From IMG/VR virus record IMGVR_UViG_3300036985_004197, positions 1-21,316 of that record: a stretch of 21,316 bases of DNA. The stretch is one strand, 5' to 3'. Position numbers and translations under genes: made by a program. The notes below the pieces were generated by a model. It was not told the DNA's origin. It did no database searches and saw only the letters and a list, made by a program, of their open reading frames with translations. Source of the stretch: a virus. Of this stretch, positions 14,939 to 20,813 are shown in pieces. Within the stretch, counting starts at the first letter, position 1, and each line of letters begins with the position of its first letter.

Positions 14939-15784
14939 CTACCTCAGAATCTGGCAAGCCTTAACCCAGTCGATCTCGCTGCTGCCAGGAGTCGTCCCAG
15001 TGCCATTCAGAACGGCGATCACAAACGCCAACCGCACGTCGTTAGGGAAGTCCGTTCCCTGAGCAGTTGGAACCGTGTAAGTCGTCGCCAACTTCACACC
15101 GTTTCGGAAGAACGAAAGAACGTTGTTCGTTGGATCGAACACCATTCCCAGTTTAATCCACGTATCAGCCACAAGCGTCACGGCATCAGTCTGGAGCGTC
15201 ACAGCCGTCACACCGTCCGCTTTGTAGACCGTGTTCATGATGGCCCCACCAGTGCCAGCTACACCGCGTGCAGACTCTGGCCGATGGAAACCAACGAGAT
15301 TAACGTCAGCAAGCGCACCCAATGCAGTGATCGGCGAAGTCGCCGTCAATGCAACGTCAGCCATCAGGCCAACGAATAGATTGTGCTTCGTGTCGGTAAT
15401 CGTCGAGGACTTGACTCGAGCTTCAACCCAGAGCTTTCCGTTATTACGGTTGATCTGGAATGGGGCGCAAGCCATTCGGAAAGATGCACCTTCGTTGTCG
15501 CCGTCACTGGACAGATCCACTGTGCCGCCGATTTCCCCACCGTCCTGGACGAGACCACCAGTATCGGCGAATCCGCGGTATCCACCACCAGCGCCTGAGT
15601 AGGACGCCTCAGCGCCAGCTGCAACGCGAGGGCCAGCCTGAAACTCATCAAAATGGATTACACCATCGGTGATACCATTGATGATTTCAAGAAGCGGGCA
15701 ATCGCCCCAGATAGACTGACTTGGCCCACGGCCTGTATCAAGCAAACCAGTAAGCTGATTCCCTTTGTACTGTTGAGAATTCAT
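14939..15784 (-). CDS. Concanavalin-like (LamG-type) capsid-associated protein
   Basis: A 281-residue protein. The N-terminal 45 residues contain IWGDCPLLEIINGITDGVIH. The remainder shows the strand order of a concanavalin-like lectin/LamG fold: VIHFDEFQAGP, FRMACAPFQINRNNGKLWVE, ARVKSSTITDTKHNLFVGL, then TWIKLGMVFDPTNNVLSFFR, NGVKLATTYT and VRLAFVIAVLNGTG. Such proteins occur next to capsid genes in phages and may decorate the head or bind polysaccharide; the role is inferred. AAGGTG lies 5 bases before the ATG. It is preceded by a 200-bp gap after the capsid gene and followed by a strong terminator, which suggests abundant expression. Confidence 0.8.
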   Translation of the reverse strand: MNSQQYKGNQLTGLLDTGRGPSQSIWGDCPLLEIINGITDGVIHFDEFQAGPRVAAGAEASYSGAGGGYRGFADTGGLVQDGGEIGGTVDLSSDGDNEGASFRMACAPFQINRNNGKLWVEARVKSSTITDTKHNLFVGLMADVALTATSPITALGALADVNLVGFHRPESARGVAGTGGAIMNTVYKADGVTAVTLQTDAVTLVADTWIKLGMVFDPTNNVLSFFRNGVKLATTYTVPTAQGTDFPNDVRLAFVIAVLNGTGTTPGSSEIDWVKACQILR

Positions 15785-15944
15785 GTTAACACCTTATTCC
15801 AAAACACTGCTTCGTCGCTGAACCCCTCCAGCGATCATTTGTTGCCATTCGACAACTGGGGTCCGCTCCCGTTACGGCACTCATTCTGGACAACATGCCC
15901 AGTCGGGAAAACAACACCAGAACAAAACAACTTGACAGGAAGAG
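15785..15944 (-). other. Leader between capsid gene hairpin and concanavalin-like gene
   Basis: This is 160 bp without a supported gene. It holds the ribosome site for the gene at 15784 and a weak 5-bp hairpin (CGCTG with CAGCG, about 15812-15830). I see no convincing promoter. An open frame of 72 codons crosses it from 16004 but overlaps the capsid gene end and has no ribosome site or recognisable protein. Confidence 0.5.
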
Positions 15945-15967
15945 GGAACCCGCCACTGGCGGATTCC
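15945..15967 (-). terminator. Hairpin after the major capsid gene, weak terminator or mRNA end stabiliser
   Basis: On the minus strand GGAATCCGCC and GGCGGGTTCC pair over 10 bp (one T-G wobble) around a 3-base loop, 17 bases after the capsid stop. No real thymine run follows (CTCTTCCTGTC), so a stabilising 3' hairpin or weak terminator is more likely than a full stop. An alternative fold of GGCGG with CCGCC uses the adjoining bases. Confidence 0.55.
15950..15962. repeat. 13-bp palindrome CCGCCACTGGCGG, copy 3
   Basis: Identical to copies 1 and 2, and forms the core of the hairpin after the capsid gene. The decamer GACAGGAAGA (15934-15943) stands beside it, as it does beside copy 2. Confidence 0.8.
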
Positions 15968-15984
15968 GCCTCCCGTCAGTCCGA

Positions 15985-17094
15985 TTACTTGCCGAAAACG
16001 GCACACTTTCGACGATTGACGCACAGGAAGTTGTACGTCAGGTCAATGAACGTTCGCCACATATTGTGCTGGTTCGGAGCCTGCGTCGGGCCAGTCTCGC
16101 GAAGATAGTCACCCTTCAAGCAAACCGGGTAGAACACGGAATGGTCGATCTGGTAAACAGGGTTAGTGGCTGCAGTGAACACTGTCGTGTCGTCCAGCTG
16201 AGGGACGTACACGATGGGGTTCTTCTTGAACACCAACGTACCGTCCATTTCGCTAACGCCACCACGGCCACGGCTGCTGTGCTGGCCAGCTTCCATCGGA
16301 GCCAAGTCGCGGCCGAGGTTTTCGTTCTGCGACTCGCCAACGTCTTCGAACGCGCTGCATGTCACTTCGTCGCAGTAGTAGCGACGATCGTTGGCACGCT
16401 TCGTGTTCATGTCCTCTTTCGTGACCGGACTCTTGAAGTTGGTCTTGCGGAGGGCCGTTCGCATCTTCGGCAACAGGTCAGTCTTGCTGACAGTCGCGTA
16501 ATTCGCGGTGTAGTTCTTGAACTTCGGGGACTCGGTCAGGTTGATGCCCGCAATGGCTGTGTGGACAACAGCGTCTGGGCCGGTCGGATATCCGCCGTTG
16601 AATCCAGTCGTTGCGTTGTACACAACCCAGTACGGCAAACCGTAAGGGTTGAGCTTGTCACTCGAGTTCGGAACCTGCCAGGCTTTGGCTTCCAGTTCCT
16701 GCGCCAAGTCGATCATCGCAGCAACGCGACGAGGCTTGACGGTGTCATTGATACGGGACTTGCCCGAGTTCATCAAGATGTCGGTCTGGTAGTTATAGCC
16801 CCATTTCGTCTGAGCATGACGCCAAGGGACGGTCATGTCGTCCATCAGATCCGGGATATCGACATCGTCAATGTCAGTCATGCCCGTGTGGGATGCTGCA
16901 CCTGACAACTGAGTCAACAGATTCTTGCGAATCGCGATGCCATCGTTGAAGGTGACTTTGTCATCCGTCAACCAGTGCGACATCATTTCATAATCCTGCA
17001 AGTCCTGGGCAATTTGCTCCCAGTTCATGCGGTCCAGTTCCGGAAGGATACTGGATACCAAATCGGCAACATCCTGTGGTGTGACTACTGCCAT
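15985..17094 (-). CDS. Major capsid protein
   Basis: A 369-residue protein directly after the scaffold gene, the usual place for the major capsid protein. It begins MAVVTPQDVADLVSSILPEL and contains DDKVTFNDGIAIRKNLLTQL, NYQTDILMNSGKSRINDTVK, RVAAMIDLAQELEAKAWQVP and a closing beta region (NPVYQIDHSVFYPVCLKGDY, then MWRTFIDLTYNFLCVNRRKC). The long helix near residue 140, the large beta middle and the C-terminal A-domain-like sheet agree with an HK97-type fold; that fold is the family expectation, not something proved here. AAGGAA lies 8 bases before the ATG. Five cysteines in the last half (two in CDEVTC) are unusual for a capsid protein. A hairpin follows the stop. Confidence 0.85.
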   Translation of the reverse strand: MAVVTPQDVADLVSSILPELDRMNWEQIAQDLQDYEMMSHWLTDDKVTFNDGIAIRKNLLTQLSGAASHTGMTDIDDVDIPDLMDDMTVPWRHAQTKWGYNYQTDILMNSGKSRINDTVKPRRVAAMIDLAQELEAKAWQVPNSSDKLNPYGLPYWVVYNATTGFNGGYPTGPDAVVHTAIAGINLTESPKFKNYTANYATVSKTDLLPKMRTALRKTNFKSPVTKEDMNTKRANDRRYYCDEVTCSAFEDVGESQNENLGRDLAPMEAGQHSSRGRGGVSEMDGTLVFKKNPIVYVPQLDDTTVFTAATNPVYQIDHSVFYPVCLKGDYLRETGPTQAPNQHNMWRTFIDLTYNFLCVNRRKCAVFGK

Positions 17095-17123
17095 GTGAAT
17101 TATTCCTTATAGAGTGATCGCTG

Positions 17124-18116
17124 CTAAAGACTGTTTTGCTTCCAATAGTCCTGTTCCATCTGCAGTGCCTTTGACGGACCATTAAGCGGCGTTGCGCCAC
17201 CTGAGTTCGGTCGAGACAATGCTTGGGAACCGGACTTCTTGATATCGCCCTTCAGTTTTTCGCGTGCGGTCGTTTGTGCATGTTTGTAAAAGGAGGCGTG
17301 AACCGCTTCCTGAATAAGTTCCGATTCTGCTGGCACTTTCTTACCAGCTGTCAGATACCCATGTCGGAGCATGTTCACTTTGTCGAACACCTGTTGCCGA
17401 TTCTGGGCCTGCTCTGGTGACTTCGTGAGAAGCTCACCACGATTACCAGTGCCGAATACATCCTTGAATTCGTCGCCGATGTTGTTGAGTGTCGCATCAA
17501 ACCGGTCGCATTGTGCCTCAAATGCACGCTGATTTTCGATCTGGGTTAACTGCCTGACTTGGGCTTCGGCTCGCTCTGCACGCTCCCAGTTTTTCTTCTG
17601 GAGCGCCACCATATCCGGATCATGCCCCTGCTCGATTAACTCTTCCCAATTGGGCGGAGTATTTTCATCGTCAACAGGAGTATCCGCCAATGGCGGTTCA
17701 GTGACCGGAACTTTCCCGGCTTCATGAACCTTGAAGCGTTCCTGAAACTTCGCGACTCGAGTGATCTCTCTTTCCAACGACTTAACATCGTCGAATTTCT
17801 TTAGATCGTCGATCGAGTAACCAAGCTCGAATGCCTTATCCAACAGTTCATCGCTGATCGTTTCCGAATCAACGGTTTCAACAAGAGGTGTCTCCACCTT
17901 CTCTTCAGTGGTTGTGCCACTGGCTTCGTCCGACGTCTCAGACGGTTGTTCCGTGTTACTGGATTCTTCATCAGAGTCTTCAAAGGCTTCATAGCCGGGA
18001 TCCGTCGCCGAATAGCCAGTGCCGGAGTCATTCGTCTCAACGGCTGCTGTTTCACTTGAAACTGTTTCGGAAACAGTCTCTGACGCGGGGGCTGTGCCAG
18101 TTTCCAGACTCATCAT
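17124..18116 (-). CDS. Scaffolding protein
   Basis: A 330-residue acidic protein before the major capsid gene. The start is put at one of two adjacent ATGs (18116 or 18113) because AAGGG lies 5 or 8 bases away; a longer frame from a TTG at 18167 would run through the terminator hairpin. Residues 1-100 are almost all Ser, Thr, Glu and Asp. Residues about 85-125 contain ISDELLDKAFELGYSIDDLK. Residues about 180-215 form a helix (KKNWERAERAEAQVRQLTQI). The C-terminus is basic and Gly-rich (KLKGDIKKSGSQALSRPNSG). Acidic, helical scaffolds with a basic capsid-binding end are typical. The protein should guide procapsid assembly and then leave. One PPLAD stretch is encoded by palindrome copy 4. Confidence 0.85.
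   Translation of the reverse strand: MMSLETGTAPASETVSETVSSETAAVETNDSGTGYSATDPGYEAFEDSDEESSNTEQPSETSDEASGTTTEEKVETPLVETVDSETISDELLDKAFELGYSIDDLKKFDDVKSLEREITRVAKFQERFKVHEAGKVPVTEPPLADTPVDDENTPPNWEELIEQGHDPDMVALQKKNWERAERAEAQVRQLTQIENQRAFEAQCDRFDATLNNIGDEFKDVFGTGNRGELLTKSPEQAQNRQQVFDKVNMLRHGYLTAGKKVPAESELIQEAVHASFYKHAQTTAREKLKGDIKKSGSQALSRPNSGGATPLNGPSKALQMEQDYWKQNSL
17684..17696. repeat. 13-bp palindrome CCGCCAATGGCGG, copy 4
   Basis: Same palindrome with A at the centre, inside the scaffold gene, where it encodes PPLA. Copy 1, in another gene, encodes PPVA in the same frame relative to the repeat. Confidence 0.75.
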
Positions 18117-18125
18117 CAAAACCCT

Positions 18126-18165
18126 TAAAAGAAAATGGGAGCGCGGGCTACTAAACCCGGCTCCC
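18126..18165 (-). terminator. Terminator-like hairpin just before the scaffold gene
   Basis: On the minus strand GGGAGC-CGGG pairs with CCCG-C-GCTCCC (10 bp with one bulged base, 8-base loop, 18137-18165), followed by ATTTTCTTTT. The scaffold ribosome site AAGGG starts directly after it, so it would act either as the end of a short RNA made from the promoter at 18338 or as an attenuator in front of the capsid block. Confidence 0.75.
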
Positions 18166-18303
18166 ACAGAGGGCCGCGATGTTCTGTGGACATCTTCGCG
18201 AGTGGTGGTGTCGACTCCACTTCCTCGCTCTGTCCGACTGCAATTGCCGGGAATCTGACCCGGCTCCCATGTACAAATTGTTGCTTACACGCGTTGCGTG
18301 CGA
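18126..18303 (-). ncRNA. Candidate structured leader RNA or small RNA
   Basis: About 175 bases between a promoter and a terminator-like hairpin with no credible open frame. Seen on the minus strand, in order: CACGC-AAC-GCGTG hairpin (18288-18300); GCCGGG with CCCGGC around a 7-base loop (18246-18264); a two-part stem GCGAG/CTCGC and GTGG/CCAC (18198-18228); GATGT-CCACAGA-ACATC (18178-18194), whose whole loop is complementary to TCTGTGG at 18164-18170; and the terminator hairpin. The sequence TGGGAGCCGGGT occurs twice (18258-18269 and 18155-18166), so the terminator's 3' strand could pair with either copy. It could be a regulatory leader of the scaffold gene, a free small RNA, or an assembly RNA. 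It matches no class I know, and it is not a tRNA. Confidence 0.5.
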
Positions 18304-18307
18304 GCAA

Positions 18308-18337
18308 TGACAGTATTCCAAAAACTGATAACTGTCA
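18308..18337. promoter_or_regulatory. Inverted repeat overlapping the promoter, possible operator
   Basis: TGACAGT and ACTGTCA form a perfect 7-bp inverted repeat with a 16-bp spacer. One arm covers most of the -35 element and the other covers the -10 element, so a dimeric protein bound here would block the promoter. The symmetry may instead be chance or a weak hairpin. Confidence 0.4.
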
Positions 18338-18338
18338 A
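18310..18338 (-). promoter_or_regulatory. Sigma70-type promoter upstream of the structured leader
   Basis: On the minus strand the -35 TTGACA (18338-18333, full consensus) stands 17 bases from a -10 TACTGT (18315-18310, keeping the T-A-n-n-n-T frame). The expected start of transcription is near 18303. It overlaps the end of the 111-residue protein gene and is the only consensus-spaced promoter I find in the window on the coding strand. Confidence 0.65.
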
Positions 18339-18670
18339 CTACGAAGTGCCTGTCGTGCTGCTTCTCGCTGTTCTGGAGTTGCCTCAATCCATTCAGACTT
18401 CATGCTCTTGAACGTTGAATCCAATTCGACTTTCTGGGCCGTCTGGGCTATGTAACTGTCGTGAATCCTAAGCACGAATTCAGCAGCATGACCCTCATAA
18501 AACTCCTTCAACGCTGCCCTGTCGGTGAGATCCAAACTTGGCACTTCCGCATCAGGAGCAGTGTCAGACGACGATCGAACTCCGCTGCTCGCTTTCGCCG
18601 CATGACGTATTGCTCGCATATCCTCCGGATCCATCTGCGAAATGTTCACTGTGATGACGATCGTCGACAT
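18335..18670 (-). CDS. Unknown small acidic-helical protein
   Basis: A 111-residue protein. The first strand MSTIVITVNISQMD is followed by a helix (EDMRAIRHAAKASSG), a disordered Ser/Asp-rich linker, and two helices (DRAALKEFYEGHAAEFVLRI and EATPEQREAARQALRS). No known family is evident. Its ATG overlaps the preceding stop (TAATG), and AGGAGA lies 8 bases upstream. It sits between portal and scaffold. The end of the gene carries the -35 element of the promoter for the following leader. Confidence 0.75.
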   Translation of the reverse strand: MSTIVITVNISQMDPEDMRAIRHAAKASSGVRSSSDTAPDAEVPSLDLTDRAALKEFYEGHAAEFVLRIHDSYIAQTAQKVELDSTFKSMKSEWIEATPEQREAARQALRS

Positions 18671-19074
18671 TACCTGTATCTCCTGACATTGGCGGTTCTG
18701 TGTGTTGATGATGGATCTCCGTATCCACCATTCCTGTCGAATAGACCCAGTGCCTCACAAACTTTCTTACGCTGCCGTGCGTCCTGAAAGACTACATCGC
18801 CATCCTTGTTGTGTTCAACTTCTCCGCATCCCTTCTTTCGCAAGTGGTCCATTTGCTCTTTGATCTGAGCAGGATGAACACCAGCTGCGGAACTGACCAT
18901 CGGGTAATTTGCCGGGACCGTTGAAATCCCTGAACCCGGATTGAAGTACGACTTTGCCTTTCGGCCGTCATCCAGCTTGATCACTCCGTTCTTCACCCTG
19001 CGATCATGCTCGGCAAACGGCATGAACAGTTCAACGATCTCACCATCCTCTGTTTGAAACTCATACGTCGGCAT
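18670..19074 (-). CDS. FmdB-like N-terminus protein, unknown phage function
   Basis: A 134-residue protein that starts MPTYEFQTEDGEIVELFMPF, close to the start of FmdB-type zinc ribbons (MPTYEYxCxxCG), but the metal-binding cysteines of that family are absent. The middle has SYFNPGSGISTVPANYPMVS and the helix HPAQIKEQMDHLRKKGCGEV. The end holds VVFQDARQRKKVCEALGLFD and a basic tail. It is coupled to the portal gene (TAATG overlap, GGAGGTGA upstream). It may be a small head-vertex or assembly protein; the only firm points are its position and the altered zinc-ribbon start. Confidence 0.7.
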   Translation of the reverse strand: MPTYEFQTEDGEIVELFMPFAEHDRRVKNGVIKLDDGRKAKSYFNPGSGISTVPANYPMVSSAAGVHPAQIKEQMDHLRKKGCGEVEHNKDGDVVFQDARQRKKVCEALGLFDRNGGYGDPSSTHRTANVRRYR

Positions 19075-20810
19075 TACTCTTCACCTCCACCAGACATCAA
19101 CATTTGTGCCATCTGCTGGTCCGCAGCTTGTGGCGTCATCCCTTGGCTCACGTTGTTCCGCGTGTACTTCCCGTTTGGCTTCCCAACCTGCGGTGGCTGT
19201 CCGCCCTGCGTTCGTTCTTCAGGCGGCATAGCTTCCTGAGACGTCTTCACAATGTCACGGAGTTCAGGAAGATCGTAATACTTCGCCAGCTTGTCGAGGT
19301 AAGCGTAACAGTCCGGAACAACACCGAGTTGAACAGCCGGAACAATGTCCTCGCGCCAAATCTGACGAAGCAGCTGGGCTCGCTGGCCGGGTGACACTTC
19401 AGTCATTGAGTATGGTTCAATGTTGATTCCATACTCTTCAATGGTCCCCTTCCTGACGTCCATCTCGTTCCCGAATCCGTCATCACGACGCGGCCACTTA
19501 ATTGGCAACTTCATGTCGGTCCCGCTGATCTCGCGAGTCATCTCAAATTCGATCGTTGGGTGATGATGGAGATAAAACGCTATGTCCTGCAAAACTCCCT
19601 GCGTCGCGCTGAGCAACACGCCCTGCATACTCCCGATTCGGAGGTTCGCAGCCTGCTTGATCATTTGTTCCTGACCAAGCGTGCTGGCCGATGCCCCGAG
19701 TCCCATCTGTGCGGACAGATTCCCCATGACGAAGTCTGCCATGGATTTGACATTGAGGGCAAACCCCAGAGTCTGCTGATTGACGCCCCCAAAGGATGCT
19801 TCCTTGAATGCGTTCGGATTACCAACAGCAATCACATCGCCATCATTGGTCTTGATGATGTTCTGGCCGTCCGGAACGCCCTGAAGATCGGTAATTCCAA
19901 TCGTCTTCTGCCGCGCGGCCTGCTTCCCGAGTTTCGTGTACAGCTTGTTCTCGAGATCATCCAAGTCGACCCAGTTGGCCACGGGTGACAATGGCATGAT
20001 GTTGTTCAGAACTGGATTGAAACCAAACATATGATACGGGCCGTGCTTCGGGCCTTTCCACTTGATCGTCTTCAACGGAACTTCGCCGCCATCGACGGCA
20101 AACGTGACAACCTCGTTCTCTTCGGGGACGAAAATCTGCCAGATTTCACACATCTCACTGAACACTTCACCGTTCGAATCACCCTGCCTCGAAAGGCTTG
20201 CAGTGTCATCCTTCCTGCCATTCTTCGTGATAGCTTTCAGGTTTTTGCGAGCTTCCTCACCGAACTCAGGATTCTCCCTGGCTACGGACAATGGCATCAG
20301 ATACTTGTGACCCCAGAACGCCGCGTTTCGAGATCCCCATTTCTTTGCATTCGTGTCGAACACGAAATCGTCGAACATGATTGTCTCAACAAACACGTCC
20401 GTAATCGGAAGTGGTTCGCCATCGACTTCCGGCCGGTCAACGACATTCAATCCAACTTCCATAATACCGACCATGAAAATGGCCGACAGAACCCAGACTC
20501 GATGCTCCTGCTCGAACTTCATTTTCTTCAAGGCTTGATTCATCGCCAGTTCAAGCTCGATGGCCGACGACTTCAATGAAGGGTTGTGCGTCGTGCAGAG
20601 AACCTGCGGGGCTCGAGACGACAACTGCTGCAGCAACGACTCTACAGACAGCTGAAGCATGTTGATTGGACGCTCGGCACCGTTCTTTTGCCCGTAATGC
20701 GGACCAGTGTAGGAGTCCAAGAATTCCTTCAGTTCCCGGCGAAACGGTTCCAGCTGCTTCACGCTTGGGTCAATAGCGGCCTGCAGGGATTTGAATCGTT
20801 TTTCGTCCAT
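19074..20810 (-). CDS. Portal protein
   Basis: A 578-residue protein next to the terminase, the usual place of the portal gene. Helical N-terminus (KQLEPFRRELKEFLDSYTGP, then INMLQLSVESLLQQLSSRAP), a middle with beta structure (ITDVFVETIMFDDFVFDTNA, WQIFVPEENEVVTFAVDGGE), and a long helical section GLGASASTLGQEQMIKQAAN followed by GSMQGVLLSATQGVLQDIAF, typical of the portal stem and crown. The tail is Pro-, Gly- and Met-rich (MTPQAADQQMAQMLMSGGGE). Portal rings of 12 subunits form the DNA entry channel, bind terminase during packaging, and later hold the adaptor. GGAG precedes the ATG by 6 bases and overlaps the end of the terminase gene. Confidence 0.85.
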   Translation of the reverse strand: MDEKRFKSLQAAIDPSVKQLEPFRRELKEFLDSYTGPHYGQKNGAERPINMLQLSVESLLQQLSSRAPQVLCTTHNPSLKSSAIELELAMNQALKKMKFEQEHRVWVLSAIFMVGIMEVGLNVVDRPEVDGEPLPITDVFVETIMFDDFVFDTNAKKWGSRNAAFWGHKYLMPLSVARENPEFGEEARKNLKAITKNGRKDDTASLSRQGDSNGEVFSEMCEIWQIFVPEENEVVTFAVDGGEVPLKTIKWKGPKHGPYHMFGFNPVLNNIMPLSPVANWVDLDDLENKLYTKLGKQAARQKTIGITDLQGVPDGQNIIKTNDGDVIAVGNPNAFKEASFGGVNQQTLGFALNVKSMADFVMGNLSAQMGLGASASTLGQEQMIKQAANLRIGSMQGVLLSATQGVLQDIAFYLHHHPTIEFEMTREISGTDMKLPIKWPRRDDGFGNEMDVRKGTIEEYGINIEPYSMTEVSPGQRAQLLRQIWREDIVPAVQLGVVPDCYAYLDKLAKYYDLPELRDIVKTSQEAMPPEERTQGGQPPQVGKPNGKYTRNNVSQGMTPQAADQQMAQMLMSGGGEE

Positions 20811-20813
20811 GTG

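Noticed and set aside
15930-15960. TTGACA on the plus strand at about 15933 as a promoter
   Set aside because: No -10 at suitable spacing, and no plus-strand gene follows.
15786-16004. 72-codon minus-strand open frame in the gap after the capsid gene
   Set aside because: It overlaps the capsid gene end, runs through the hairpin, lacks a ribosome site and shows no recognisable protein pattern.
15895-16905. Plus-strand open frame of 336 codons
   Set aside because: It lies opposite the major capsid gene, has a Val/Arg-rich shadow composition and no family features.
18137-18270. Possible tRNA, because of an acceptor-like GGGAGC...GCTCCCA and 7-base-loop hairpins
   Set aside because: The loops lack the TTC and U33 features, and the arms cannot be arranged in cloverleaf order at tRNA length.
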